Assembly: GCA_044228285.1 (NCBI GenBank)
Contig: JBGAVD010000005.1
Span: forward strand, 372,001 to 436,000
DNA length: 64,000 bases
Direction: 5' to 3'
Source: JBBATK01 sp044228285
GTDB lineage: Bacteria > Bacteroidota > Ignavibacteria > Kapaibacteriales > NICIL-2
Shown here one piece after another: positions 34,407 to 43,783 of this stretch. The notes under the pieces are model-generated. The model had not been told where the DNA came from. It made no database searches and worked only from the letters and a program-made list of their open reading frames with translations. Position numbers and translations under genes: made by a program. Every line of letters starts with the position of its first letter. Position 1 is the stretch's first letter.

Positions 34407-35327
34407 TTAGCTCCGTGGGTGATACGTCCGATGTACAGAAGAGATATACGCCCTATCCAAGTGCGTATAGATCTGTGTAGTAGAAATATCGGCGTGTCCT
34501 AGCATCTCTTGAACGGCACGGAGGTCCGCTCCTCCTTCAATCAGGTGAGTGGCAAAAGAATGTCGTAAGGTATGGGGATGGACTTCCTTGTCGAGATGAG
34601 CTGAACTTGCGGCAGAATGGACGATATTCCAGATAGACATGCGGGATAAAGAGCCGCCTCGTTGGTTGAGGTAAAGGATATCGTCAGTTGGCTTCTTTGA
34701 CACGAAGTTGTGTCTTACTTCAGTTTGATAGCGGGTTATCCACTCTAGAGCAGACTTCCCTACTGGCACCACTCGTTCCTTGGAACCTTTACCAAAGACG
34801 CGGATGACCTCAGCGTCCCAGAGAATGTCTCGTTGTCTCATTCCCATCAACTCACTAACCCGCAAACCACATGCATAGAGGGTTTCTAGGATAGAGCGAT
34901 CGCGAATCCCGGCAGGTTTGTCGAGTTCTGGCTGTTGAAGCATTCGATCAACTTCCTCAATCGTCAAAGCTTCTGGCAAAGGACGACCAGTTCGTGGCAG
35001 TTCTATCAATTCAGCCGGGTTAACTCCTGAGTTTAAGACTGCACTTAGGTACTTGTGAATGCCTTTAATCGACGAGGAGTAGCGAGCACGACTGCTTGAT
35101 CCTAAACCGAGTTCAGCAAGCATGGCGAGAAAATCACTGATGTGTGAACTTTGAACATCTTTGAACGATGTAAGTCCCTCCGAGCTCAAGTACTCTGCAT
35201 AGCGGTTGAGATCGGAAACGTAAGACTGCACAGAATTAAGAGCTAGCCCGCGTTCAAGCTGCACGTAACGACGAAACTCATCGATAGAGCGGCGAAATGC
35301 CTTTGGCAATGCTGCGTTATCATCCAT
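34407..35327 (-). CDS. xerD: Tyrosine site-specific recombinase XerD
   Basis: 306 residues. An N-terminal SAM-like core-binding domain (FRRYVQLERGLALNSVQSYVSDL) precedes the catalytic domain. Catalytic residues are seen as Arg in CGLRVSE, HTLRH with the second Arg, His in LGHADIS, and the nucleophile Y287 in TQIYTHLD. XerD with XerC resolves chromosome dimers at dif during division. Size and sequence fit XerD better than an integron or phage integrase, and no attachment-site duplication or mobile cargo is nearby. ATG 35327 follows the pgpH stop by two bases. Sequence alone cannot fully separate XerC from XerD. Confidence 0.87.
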   Translation of the reverse strand: MDDNAALPKAFRRSIDEFRRYVQLERGLALNSVQSYVSDLNRYAEYLSSEGLTSFKDVQSSHISDFLAMLAELGLGSSSRARYSSSIKGIHKYLSAVLNSGVNPAELIELPRTGRPLPEALTIEEVDRMLQQPELDKPAGIRDRSILETLYACGLRVSELMGMRQRDILWDAEVIRVFGKGSKERVVPVGKSALEWITRYQTEVRHNFVSKKPTDDILYLNQRGGSLSRMSIWNIVHSAASSAHLDKEVHPHTLRHSFATHLIEGGADLRAVQEMLGHADISTTQIYTHLDRAYISSVHRTYHPRS

Positions 35328-35329
35328 CC

Positions 35330-37465
35330 TTATTCTTCACTTTCACTGCGAAGTTCTTTGTACTGAATACGCTGATGGTGCGCACCAACAAGATTCCGCG
35401 CGAAAATCTCGCGGATAGTACTGATATCCTTCATGGTAAGTTCACATTCATCAAGTTGACCATCCATGATCTTGTCCTTGAAGATCCTGTCAATCTTCGC
35501 TTCCAATTCTTCCCTATCATCTGTTGTGCGGGAAATAGCTTCAACACCATCCGCGAGCATTACCAACGCTGTCTCCTTCGTGTTCGGTTTAGGTCCAGGA
35601 TAGCGAAACATTTCTTGAGTGAGATCTCCCGAGCCCTCCGCCTCCTGGTCCTCGACTGCCTTGGCGTAGAAGTGCTTAATCAGTGCGGTTCCGTGGTGCA
35701 TAGGAATGAAGTCCGCAACACGTTGTGGAAGTCGATACTCATTTGCTAACTCTAAGCCCTCGTGCACATGATTGCGTATAATTGTTGCACTCTTTTTCGG
35801 ACTCAATAAATCATGCTTGTTCTCGAGCTCAATCTGGTTCTCGATGAAATACTCGGCTTTAGGAATCTTTCCGATATCGTGAAAGTAGGCACCAACTCGC
35901 GCGAGCAAAGGACTCGCCTCAATAGCATATGCAGCTGACTCAACAAGGTTCGCAATTGCTAAGGTGTGTTGGTAGGTACCCGGAGCTTTCTCGCTCATCT
36001 CCAGAAGCAATGGATGGTTGACATTGTCATATTCACGCAACGCAAGGTCGGTCAACACTCCAAAGAAGCGTTCTGAAAGTGCGATGACCGCAAAGGTAAT
36101 GAGTGGTGATAGGACTGCATTGATACTTGATGCCCCAAGTGCTGCGAACTGCGTGCTTATGTCGTTCCCTCGCTCTAGGCTTGTCGAAATGATAACAAGG
36201 ACAAACCCAACAGCGATAAAAGCTATCGATCGGAAGAGCTGCGTACGATTACGCAAATCGCGAACGCTGTATGCCGCAAGAGTACCGCTTAGCAACAAAG
36301 CGAATGCTCCGCTTAAATCGTTTGAGCGAACAGCCGCGAACATTAGCGAGCAAGTCACCGTCATGATAAAGCCAGTCCGAGAATCAAAGTAGATTGCCGA
36401 GATCATAGACAACGCCGGTATCAAGACGAGATACTCCGATGAGTAACTAGCAGGAAAGCGCAGAGAGAGCCATGCCATGAAAGCGCTGAGAATGACGAAG
36501 GAGCTAAGCGACAACAGGCGCATGTTATCGTTGATAATCTTCTTTCTTAAGAAGTACACGAACAATACAAAGAGCGAATACACCAGAAAGGCGTGCATGA
36601 GAGCTCCAAGGATAACGGCAAAGGTACGGCTATGTGAAGGTGACTCATCGCGAACCACGCCGTAGCTGCTCAGGCGTGCTAGTGTTTCCTCGTCAAGGAC
36701 GACGCCATGACGTACGACGATCTCTCCTTTTCGTACAATGCCCGAGCTGTGGGGCACATTGTCTGCTGCTGCTGATCGAACCGCCTCCGTCTTCTCTGCC
36801 CAATACTCAAGCTTTGGTTGCACCACTCGAAGAATCGCTTCTGCGACTGGCGGAATCAGATCCGCCCGTAGCACCTCATGAAGCTGCTGTTCAATGATGA
36901 CTTGAATGTCGGAAGAGTCGGCAAGTGAGGAGACTGCTGACTTCTCAAGGACTGTTGGTTGTGAGAGGATAGCAACAGGACGATGTTCGAGAGATGACTT
37001 ACTGCGATTAATAAACTGCTTCGTCGAAAGCGTCTGCAGCAACTGAAGGAGCCTGATCTTTAGAGCAGGACTCGCAGGCAGAGTGTTTGTGCTCCGGAGA
37101 ATCTCGTCCCGCATTATGTCGTACCGAATGCGCTGGCTAGGTCTTGGACGAAACACTATCGGTGATGACGCTTCTGCTTCCGCGACTTCCCGACGATAGC
37201 GCTCTTCTGACTTCCTGATCGCGAAACTACTTTGAGCGACGATATTCTCATTCTGCCATGTTTGGCCCTTGATAGCCACAAAACCATTGCCAGACTTCAA
37301 TACTGTATAGGCAATGCTCGGCAAGAAGAGTGCGGCAATCGTAGGACTGAGAATAAGGATCACATATCGAAGTATGCGCGAACTTCTCCAGGTACTGAGC
37401 TCGGAACTAACCTTCGACCCTTCATCTTGAAGTTGTTGGAACAAGGTTGTGCGTGTTTTGCTCAT
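35330..37465 (-). CDS. pgpH: PgpH-like membrane HD phosphohydrolase (c-di-AMP phosphodiesterase)
   Basis: 711 residues. An N-terminal membrane helix leads to a large periplasmic 7TMR-HDED domain (to about residue 270), then seven membrane helices, then a cytosolic HD domain. The HD residues are visible in GTYQHTLAIANLVE and RVGAYFHDIGK, followed by the later HH in the IPMHHGTALIKHFY segment. PgpH-type enzymes cleave c-di-AMP to pApA and so control potassium, turgor and wall homeostasis. The neighbours are a HAD phosphatase upstream and xerD downstream, all spaced 2-4 bases apart. ATG 37465 is the natural start. Confidence 0.9.
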   Translation of the reverse strand: MSKTRTTLFQQLQDEGSKVSSELSTWRSSRILRYVILILSPTIAALFLPSIAYTVLKSGNGFVAIKGQTWQNENIVAQSSFAIRKSEERYRREVAEAEASSPIVFRPRPSQRIRYDIMRDEILRSTNTLPASPALKIRLLQLLQTLSTKQFINRSKSSLEHRPVAILSQPTVLEKSAVSSLADSSDIQVIIEQQLHEVLRADLIPPVAEAILRVVQPKLEYWAEKTEAVRSAAADNVPHSSGIVRKGEIVVRHGVVLDEETLARLSSYGVVRDESPSHSRTFAVILGALMHAFLVYSLFVLFVYFLRKKIINDNMRLLSLSSFVILSAFMAWLSLRFPASYSSEYLVLIPALSMISAIYFDSRTGFIMTVTCSLMFAAVRSNDLSGAFALLLSGTLAAYSVRDLRNRTQLFRSIAFIAVGFVLVIISTSLERGNDISTQFAALGASSINAVLSPLITFAVIALSERFFGVLTDLALREYDNVNHPLLLEMSEKAPGTYQHTLAIANLVESAAYAIEASPLLARVGAYFHDIGKIPKAEYFIENQIELENKHDLLSPKKSATIIRNHVHEGLELANEYRLPQRVADFIPMHHGTALIKHFYAKAVEDQEAEGSGDLTQEMFRYPGPKPNTKETALVMLADGVEAISRTTDDREELEAKIDRIFKDKIMDGQLDECELTMKDISTIREIFARNLVGAHHQRIQYKELRSESEE

Positions 37466-37469
37466 GATG

Positions 37470-38345
37470 TTATTGGTGCAGGTTCAGCAGTACAGTAAAA
37501 AACTCGTCTATGCCACCATCATCTGCGCTCTCGGAACAGACAAAATCTGCGCGAGAGCGTAGTTCTGCTACAGCGTTGGACAGGGTAACGCAGTAGTAAC
37601 TTTTACGAAACATGGGGAGATCGTTGCGGTAATCGCCTATGACAGCAATGGAGCTATCGTGCACGCTACTGTGTTGCTGAAGCCAACGTAAAGCCGTTCC
37701 TTTGTCAACGTCTGCTCTGCGAAGTTCTAAGATCGAGCGACCCGGTAAGCGCTTCGATTCTCTTGAACTCTTTGCGTAACTACTAAGAAGTTTGTCTTGA
37801 GCAATCTGTGATTCCAAACTCTCTATATCTGCCTTCGATGCCACGAAATAATATCGAAGCGCCTCTGTATCAAACACCTGAGTTTTATCGCTCACACTGC
37901 GAACAGCGATCTTCTCATGTAAAATGTGATCTGGAGCATAGAGTTGACCGAAATTCTGATACTCAAATGCACCGATAGTACTTATCGATACATCGATGTT
38001 GGCCGTGTACATTCTCAGTTTCTCACGTGCTGCAAGGTCGATACTCCACTGCTGCAGGGCAGAGCCATCCGCGTCGCAGATCAGTGCTCCATCGAAGGCA
38101 ATACATGGAGCTTTCAGATTCAGAAGCTCATGAATTTCTAACACACTCGTTGCGGAGCGTCCGGTGTTGAGTACAAACTGCAATCCATGAGAACGCAATA
38201 GCGCAATCAACTGAACAGTTGAATCAAACAGGTCTCCCTCATTGGTCAACAAGGTACCATCGAGGTCGCAGGACACGAGACGAATATGTGCGAGTCGTGC
38301 ATCGGCATTTCGTGTACGGCGTCTGAAAAGATTCCACATGTGCAT
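37470..38345 (-). CDS. Cof-type HAD-IIB phosphatase
   Basis: 291 residues. HAD motif I is SCDLDGTLL, with nucleophile D27 and acid D29. Motif II is the TGRS segment, motif III is a conserved Lys in DKGTALRW, and motif IV is GDYRNDLPMF. Members remove phosphate from sugar phosphates, flavin or pyridoxal phosphates; the substrate is not predictable here. ATG 38345 overlaps the stop of the PaaG-like gene (TAATG), so translation is coupled. Two other ATG codons follow within three residues. It is part of the paaG-HAD-pgpH-xerD-namZ operon. Confidence 0.88.
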   Translation of the reverse strand: MHMWNLFRRRTRNADARLAHIRLVSCDLDGTLLTNEGDLFDSTVQLIALLRSHGLQFVLNTGRSATSVLEIHELLNLKAPCIAFDGALICDADGSALQQWSIDLAAREKLRMYTANIDVSISTIGAFEYQNFGQLYAPDHILHEKIAVRSVSDKTQVFDTEALRYYFVASKADIESLESQIAQDKLLSSYAKSSRESKRLPGRSILELRRADVDKGTALRWLQQHSSVHDSSIAVIGDYRNDLPMFRKSYYCVTLSNAVAELRSRADFVCSESADDGGIDEFFTVLLNLHQ

Positions 38346-39130
38346 TAACGTCCTTGAAAGTTTGGTGCCCGTTTTTCAGTGAAGGCTTTAATACCCTCAG
38401 CATAATCGGCACTCTCTCCAGCTTTCTGCTGATAAACCTCTTCTTCCGCCAGCATCTCTTCCAAGCTAGCAGTCATACCTTTTTGCAGCAACATCTTCAC
38501 ATAACCGAAGCTCTGTGTGGGTCCGCTTGCGTATTGCTCTGCCAGCGATAACAGCGCTTCGGGAAAAGCGTCTGGTGAGGCAACCATGTTTACCAAACCC
38601 AAACTCAAAGCCTCCTCAGCAGTGATAGCTTTGTTGAGAGTAGCAAACTCGAAGGCTTTGGAATACCCTAGCATCCGTGGATAGAAGTATGTCGCTCCGG
38701 AATCAGGAACGAGAGCAATTGCTGCAAACGCTTCAACTAAGCGAGCGCTCGAACTCATGACTCGAAGGTCTGCAGCCAGAGCCAAGGAGAGTCCTGCTCC
38801 TGCCGCTACTCCATTGATCCCCGCGATGATAGGCTTTGGCATATCTCGCATAAGACGAATAATCGGATTATATCGTCGCTGCAACGAGTCTTGCAGGCTT
38901 CCCCGTCCTTCAGAACCTGGCGCGTCTTTTAAGTCTTGCCCAGAGCAAAAAGCTCTGCCATTTCCACGTAAAACGACACAGCGAACCTGATCGTTATCTG
39001 TTGCGGCTTTCAAGGCATGTTGAAGCTCGGACGTAAGATCTTCATTGCATGCATTGAACACATCTGGACGGTTCAGAGCGATCGTGCAGATTCCCTCGCT
39101 CAGATCGTATTGAATGGTTGTGTAATTCAT
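38345..39130 (-). CDS. Enoyl-CoA hydratase/isomerase, PaaG-like
   Basis: 261 residues of the crotonase fold. The oxyanion-hole region is FCSGQDLKD, and GVAAGAGLSLALAADL follows. Catalytic Asp is D143 in IALVPDSGA, in the position of the PaaG isomerase Asp; the hydratase glutamates are missing. PaaG converts ring-1,2-epoxyphenylacetyl-CoA to oxepin-CoA and also isomerises enoyl-CoA. No other phenylacetate gene is near, so a fatty-acid enoyl-CoA isomerase role is equally likely. Its stop overlaps the HAD gene start. It lies about 140 bases downstream of a second crotonase gene. Confidence 0.85.
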   Translation of the reverse strand: MNYTTIQYDLSEGICTIALNRPDVFNACNEDLTSELQHALKAATDNDQVRCVVLRGNGRAFCSGQDLKDAPGSEGRGSLQDSLQRRYNPIIRLMRDMPKPIIAGINGVAAGAGLSLALAADLRVMSSSARLVEAFAAIALVPDSGATYFYPRMLGYSKAFEFATLNKAITAEEALSLGLVNMVASPDAFPEALLSLAEQYASGPTQSFGYVKMLLQKGMTASLEEMLAEEEVYQQKAGESADYAEGIKAFTEKRAPNFQGR

Positions 39131-39271
39131 ACTATAGGTACCTCATTATATTCTTGGTCAGAACGGACTTCAAAAAAGCAGAATCAATCTTGAAACACAG
39201 TGCAATCAGAGAACTCCTTGAAAATGTGCGTTCACTCGAGCGTACTATCAACACTTTGCTATTCGGCGCAC

Positions 39272-40051
39272 TTACTTTCCTTGCCATGTTGGTTTTCGCT
39301 TCTCAACAAACGCTGCCATGCCTTCCTTCTGGTCCTGAGTTGAAAAAAGCAGATAGAAGTTTTTACGTTCGTATTCGAGTCCACCGTCAAGAGTCGTTGT
39401 GAATGCGCGATTGACGGACTCTTTTGCTAACTGAACAGCCATTGGAGCCTTTGAGGCAATGTCTTTCGCAAGCGAAACTGCTTCTTGAAAATAATATTCA
39501 ACCGGTACGACCCTATTAACCAAACCCAAAGCTGCAGCTTGTTTGGCACTCATTGTACGACCAGTGAGAACCATCTCCATTGCCAGTGCTTTGCCCACTG
39601 CTCGAGGTAAGCGCTGCGTTCCACCTGCACCAGGGGTTACCCCAATGTTGATCTCAGGTTGACCAAACTGAGCTGTATCGCTGGCAACGATCATGTCGCA
39701 GAGCATAGCCAATTCACAACCACCGCCAAGAGCAAAACCACTGACAGCAGCAATAATTGGTTTCTTAATAGCCCGAACTCTCTCCCATGCTGCGAACTGG
39801 TCACGTTGTAGCATACTCACAGAATCTGCATCATCCATTTCTTTGATATCGGCTCCGGCAGCAAATGCCTTGGCATTCCCATGCAGGACAAAACAACGAA
39901 CACTAGGGTCTGAATCATAATGCTCACAGACCTTGACAAGTTCGTTCATAAGTAGAAGGTTCAAGGCATTCATCGCTTCTGGTCTATAGAGCTGGATTGC
40001 GAGAACACCTACGGCAGGAGTCGAGATTTTTAAACAAGAGTAGTCGCTCAT
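39272..40051 (-). CDS. Short-chain enoyl-CoA hydratase (crotonase)
   Basis: 259 residues from ATG 40051 (MSDYSCLKIS). The two catalytic glutamates E113 and E133 are in GGGCELAML and FGQPEINIGVTPGAGG, 20 residues apart as in rat crotonase. AFAAGADIKEM forms the oxyanion hole. The enzyme hydrates trans-2-enoyl-CoA in beta-oxidation in the cytosol, or acts in related routes. It heads the minus-strand run that continues with the PaaG-like gene and faces rsmE across a 116-base divergent gap. Longer starts exist up to 40144 but have unlikely composition. Confidence 0.9.
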   Translation of the reverse strand: MSDYSCLKISTPAVGVLAIQLYRPEAMNALNLLLMNELVKVCEHYDSDPSVRCFVLHGNAKAFAAGADIKEMDDADSVSMLQRDQFAAWERVRAIKKPIIAAVSGFALGGGCELAMLCDMIVASDTAQFGQPEINIGVTPGAGGTQRLPRAVGKALAMEMVLTGRTMSAKQAAALGLVNRVVPVEYYFQEAVSLAKDIASKAPMAVQLAKESVNRAFTTTLDGGLEYERKNFYLLFSTQDQKEGMAAFVEKRKPTWQGK

Positions 40052-40167
40052 ATGCTGGTTGTGAGGTGACACTGAGTGTATTTTGCAAGTACGCAAGATA
40101 GGCAGTGCTGAGCTTTGGTGAAAGCCTGACTGCGAGACTCTCAAGTACTACGGATTCAAAACGTGTT

Positions 40168-40851
40168 ATGGAATGTTTTTACCTGCCCGAGTTACAAAGT
40201 GCCAGTGGTCAGATAAGTCTTTATGATGAGGAATTTAGGCACCTACAGGTGCTACGTATCCGGGAGGGCGAGAGTCTTCTTTTGAGTAATGGCAAGGGTC
40301 TTTGTTGTCATGCCCGGCTGCTACGCAGCTCGGGAAAATCAGCTGAGCTCAATGTTGTAAGCCAGGTACAGAACGATGGTGAACCGGGGAACTATGTTCG
40401 GCTAGCAATTGGGCTACTCGATAACAAGGATCGGATGGAGTGGCTTGTTGAGAAAGGCACGGAACTGGGCCTTCGTGAGATCACTTTTGTTCACACTCGA
40501 TACAGTTCAAAAAGACCCATCGCACATTCGCGCTTGACTGCGAAGGCAATAGCAGCACTGAAACAGTGCAGGCGTTCGTATTTACCACTGATCAACGAAG
40601 CAACTTCACTATCGCAGCTTCTGCAATCTTGTACGCAGGATCACCTCATCCTCGCCGATCCATTGGGAGAGCTACCCATTCGTACTTCAGGCTCTGTCTG
40701 TGCCTTTGTAGGCCCAGAAGGTGGGTTTCACGAAGATGAGCGCACACTTCTCTTGGCTGATCCTCGATCTAGATCATGGAAGCTCTCAAACTCACGCCTT
40801 CGAGCTGAGACAGCTGCTCTTAGCATAACGAGCCAGCTGTGTGTATCCTAA
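40168..40851 (+). CDS. rsmE: 16S rRNA m3U1498 methyltransferase RsmE
   Basis: About 227 residues from ATG 40168 (MECFYLPEL). The PUA-like N-terminal region is followed by the SPOUT knot: IGLLDNKDRMEWLVEKGTELGLREI, VGPEGGFHEDE, and LRAETAALS at the end. RsmE methylates U1498 near the decoding centre of 16S rRNA using SAM. It converges with the TPR gene on the minus strand, and the two stop codons overlap in the CTAA at 40848-40851. An upstream start at 40105 would add 21 residues that do not fit the family. Confidence 0.92.
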   Translation: MECFYLPELQSASGQISLYDEEFRHLQVLRIREGESLLLSNGKGLCCHARLLRSSGKSAELNVVSQVQNDGEPGNYVRLAIGLLDNKDRMEWLVEKGTELGLREITFVHTRYSSKRPIAHSRLTAKAIAALKQCRRSYLPLINEATSLSQLLQSCTQDHLILADPLGELPIRTSGSVCAFVGPEGGFHEDERTLLLADPRSRSWKLSNSRLRAETAALSITSQLCVS

Positions 40852-42662
40852 AGACCAACACGCAGCTTGCGAATTCGTTCTCTTGCTTCTTGTACATATA
40901 GTGATCGAGGAAACTTTGCTAAGAGATCCTGATAGGATTGCAGCGCTTCGTCCTTTTTCCCTTCTGACTGGAACGTCTCTGCTTCAAGGAATATGGCTCG
41001 ATCAGCATAGATAGTTTCAGGGTTGATTTTCACTAAACTCAGCAAGGCTTGGTGCACCGCTCCATACTCTCGACGCTGCAATTGAATCTCTGCCACCTTC
41101 ATGGTGGCGAGCTCAGCCAAGTCGGCATTCTTACGCTGGGACGCCAAGTCTGAGAAGAGTTTCAGAGCTTCTTCCATTCTCTGTTGGGTTGAACGGAGAC
41201 TTGCTTTGGCGAAAGACGAAAGAAGTGCTGTATCGCTCTTGTTTAAGCCGATACTCGTCATACGCTCGATTGCATCATTGGCATACTCTGATTCGAGAGT
41301 CTGTTCAATACGATTGTAGCACGTCAAAGCAGAGTCGAATTGACAACGGAAGAAGTGCAGCTCGCCCAGGGCAAAGATTGCAGCTTGCGCAATTCTTGGA
41401 TTACGTGAGACGGTGTTGGATGCCAAGACTTGTGTGTAGAGCCTTTCTGCAGCTTCTAAATCATCGACTGCAATATGACAAGCTCCGAGCTCTATTGCTC
41501 CACTTGCAGCTTGCGGAAACATAGAGTATTGGCTCATCAACAGGCGATACTCTACAATCGCCCGTTGCAAGTCCTTCAGGTATTGCGCGGTGCACCGCGC
41601 GATTCGCAGTTGAGCGTCCGCGGCGGTGGTACTCCTCGGAAAATTGTTGATGAGTTCTCTATACAGTTTGATCACAGCTTCAACGTCAGCGTTCGATAAC
41701 TCACCACCGCTTCGAAAGCGAGCCTCCATACTTGCCGCATAGCCAAATGCTGAGGCCTGTGCCACATCTCCACTTCGATATCTATCAATGAGTAGGCTAT
41801 ATGCTTTGGTCGCGATTTCATGTAAGCCGTCATAGCGACATTGTTCGGCGAACATAAGTATATCACGTCCTTTCGAGTTCTGCAGTTTGTCAATTCTCTG
41901 AACTACCTCGAAGGCAGAATTGTAATCCTTTACTTCACGCAAGAACCACTCATAAAGTCGCAAGAAGGATGGCTGGTCTTCGTTGCTTGAGGCCAGTGAA
42001 GCCATATGCTCACGAATGTACTGGGTTGCAGAGTCGCTCTGCATGAACGCACTTAAACGTCCTTGAGTTTGCTGTAAGCTAGCAGTATGCGTGAACGCCG
42101 CGATGACTTCACGGATTCCATTGCGATAGTCACCTTGTGCTGCATAAATCTGTGCGAGCTCATCCGCAAACAAAACGTTGTCGTCAAACTTCGACCGAGC
42201 TGACACATAGGTTGCAATGGCCCTATCAACAAGCTGTATTTCCAACTGCGCCTTAGCGAGTTCTTGATACAGTATGGGACTTGCGTCGTCTGAGCTCATG
42301 ACTTCCTTCCATGCATCCCTTGCTTCTTCTAAGCGGCTGTTCTTGGCCAGCACTTGACCCCAGATGATTAAGACTTTGGCTGACTTCTTTCTCTTGACGC
42401 GTTCCTGTACGATCTCAAGAAGAGCGCTGTAGTTATTCAATGCTTTTAAGCACCTTACCACGCCGTAGAAGGCGACGTCATTTTGTGGACTCTCTGCGTA
42501 CACGCTCTGCCATAGTCTAGCTGCGCTACGATAGTCGCCGGACTGTTCATACGACTGCGCCACCTTAGCGCGCTCATCTTGAGACCTCAGCTCAACAGAC
42601 TGAGTGCAAAGCACAAGCACAATAAAGAGTGAAATGACCGGAATTTGAGAGAGAGATTTCAA
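40848..42662 (-). CDS. Exported TPR-repeat protein
   Basis: About 604 residues with many tetratricopeptide repeats through the whole length, such as AYFGVVRCLKALNNYSALL-like and WGQVLAKNSRLEEARDAWKE segments, and QSYQDLLAKFPRSLYVQEAR at the end. The latter pattern is close to BamD/YbgF-type TPRs, so an envelope role is possible. I chose TTG 42662, giving MKSLSQIPVISLFIVLVLC as a signal peptide; a longer start at TTG 42815 would bury that signal behind 51 polar residues. No catalytic domain is seen. It converges with rsmE. Confidence 0.8.
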   Translation of the reverse strand: MKSLSQIPVISLFIVLVLCTQSVELRSQDERAKVAQSYEQSGDYRSAARLWQSVYAESPQNDVAFYGVVRCLKALNNYSALLEIVQERVKRKKSAKVLIIWGQVLAKNSRLEEARDAWKEVMSSDDASPILYQELAKAQLEIQLVDRAIATYVSARSKFDDNVLFADELAQIYAAQGDYRNGIREVIAAFTHTASLQQTQGRLSAFMQSDSATQYIREHMASLASSNEDQPSFLRLYEWFLREVKDYNSAFEVVQRIDKLQNSKGRDILMFAEQCRYDGLHEIATKAYSLLIDRYRSGDVAQASAFGYAASMEARFRSGGELSNADVEAVIKLYRELINNFPRSTTAADAQLRIARCTAQYLKDLQRAIVEYRLLMSQYSMFPQAASGAIELGACHIAVDDLEAAERLYTQVLASNTVSRNPRIAQAAIFALGELHFFRCQFDSALTCYNRIEQTLESEYANDAIERMTSIGLNKSDTALLSSFAKASLRSTQQRMEEALKLFSDLASQRKNADLAELATMKVAEIQLQRREYGAVHQALLSLVKINPETIYADRAIFLEAETFQSEGKKDEALQSYQDLLAKFPRSLYVQEARERIRKLRVGL

Positions 42663-42974
42663 TTTAGTACAAAGGAGATTCGAACTATTCGATTGACGCA
42701 ATTCCCAGCACTGTCGTGTGTGCTGCTGCGTAGATAGGTGCAATAATAGCAAGTAGCGCCGTGCGCTGAGACACAGAATAGTGGATCTAAGGATAAATCG
42801 TTTTGGAGTAGTCAATTGGAGTAGTGGCGAAATCCTGTCCTATTAGGATCGAGACATCTTATACACATAGCAACGAAATGTGACACCATTCTTGGTGTGA
42901 TCTTCACACATTTGCTATATTTCGTTACTAGTGATCTTGGTAGCTTGCTTCACTCTCACTTCAAGGAAGGTTCT
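42663..42974. other. Divergent region between the TPR gene and the lipoprotein gene
   Basis: About 310 bases. The left half could encode an N-terminal extension of the TPR protein if TTG 42815 were the start, but its composition is poor. The right half holds the nested inverted repeats at 42872-42926. No other gene is supported. Confidence 0.5.
42872..42926. promoter_or_regulatory. Nested inverted repeats upstream of the orphan lipoprotein
   Basis: An outer pair AACGAAAT (42872-42879) and ATTTCGTT (42919-42926) encloses ACACCA/TGGTGT (42883-42888 and 42893-42898) and GTGTGA/TCACAC (42895-42900 and 42904-42909). The last two share bases, so only one can form at a time. TATATTTC, one base from a TAnnTTTG element, overlaps the outer right arm. 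The block starts about 100 bases upstream of ATG 42975. It could be operators or a switching leader. Confidence 0.4.
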
Positions 42975-43718
42975 ATGCAGGATGTTTCTCTTGCTCAACA
43001 CCCATCAAACGGTATGCGAATCGGGGTACTCAGTGCGTTCTTCGTCTGCACACTCTGCGCCGCTCTGTTCGTAAGTTCGTGTTCAAGCGTCTCAAAGAAA
43101 GATGCAGCTGCTGCTGCGGCTGAACGGAACTCTCGGTCACTTTTCTACGACCGAAATTCGGGTACACTTGTGGTCATTGATACGAATGGGATTAAGGGCG
43201 ATGGTGTCCGACATATCACACCAACGACTCAAGAGTCAATTGTTTCATCAGGAACTCCGTTCGTTATTCACTATGACTCTGTTCCTCCTGGTGCGTACGT
43301 CGCCGTGAAGCAAATCGATCCGAAGAGTCTGTCGATTGTTGTTCAAGTGAAACAATTGCTAGCGGAACACTGCGAGAGCGTGGTGGTTTATGATCGCAAT
43401 ATACTTCCATTGATCATTAATAAAGCTAAATCGGGTTGCTACGAGCAGGTAGTTCTTACCCCGATTTTTGATCAAGATTGTACTATGAAGGGTTATCAGC
43501 TCCGCTATGGTTCTCGTGAGTCTGGATGCACAGATGCAGAGACTGAAGCGTATATGGTTAACTATAAGCGTTGCCAGTGTGGAGACGCACAAAGCCCAAC
43601 AACTCCACAACCTAGGAAAACAGCTCCTGCTGCAAACATCATCAACTCCAAACAGGTACACATTCTCTATGTGAACCCTGGAAAGTCGCAAGAGCTAGAG
43701 AATACTCGCGGATTCTAG
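42975..43718 (+). CDS. Orphan lipoprotein with cysteine-rich C-terminus
   Basis: About 247 residues from ATG 42975, preceded by AAGGAAGG. The lipoprotein signal is VLSAFFVCTLCAALFVSSC, ending at C36. An Ala-rich stretch (KKDAAAAAAERNSR) follows. The rest has pairs of Cys in SGCYEQ, QDCTMK, ESGCTDA and RCQCGD, which may form disulfides in the periplasm or bind a metal. I do not recognise the family. A strong intrinsic terminator follows at 43784-43821, so it is a single-gene transcript. The mature protein probably sits on the periplasmic face of a membrane or on the cell surface. Confidence 0.8.
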   Translation: MQDVSLAQHPSNGMRIGVLSAFFVCTLCAALFVSSCSSVSKKDAAAAAAERNSRSLFYDRNSGTLVVIDTNGIKGDGVRHITPTTQESIVSSGTPFVIHYDSVPPGAYVAVKQIDPKSLSIVVQVKQLLAEHCESVVVYDRNILPLIINKAKSGCYEQVVLTPIFDQDCTMKGYQLRYGSRESGCTDAETEAYMVNYKRCQCGDAQSPTTPQPRKTAPAANIINSKQVHILYVNPGKSQELENTRGF

Positions 43719-43783
43719 AGGTTATTGATGTGAATACGTTTCGCGAGTGGTCATCAGACCTTCTGTATTATACCAGCATATGT

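Noticed and set aside
34407..35327. The tyrosine recombinase as an integrase of a mobile element
   Set aside because: It lies in a housekeeping operon, its size and motifs fit XerD, and no attachment repeats or cargo were seen.
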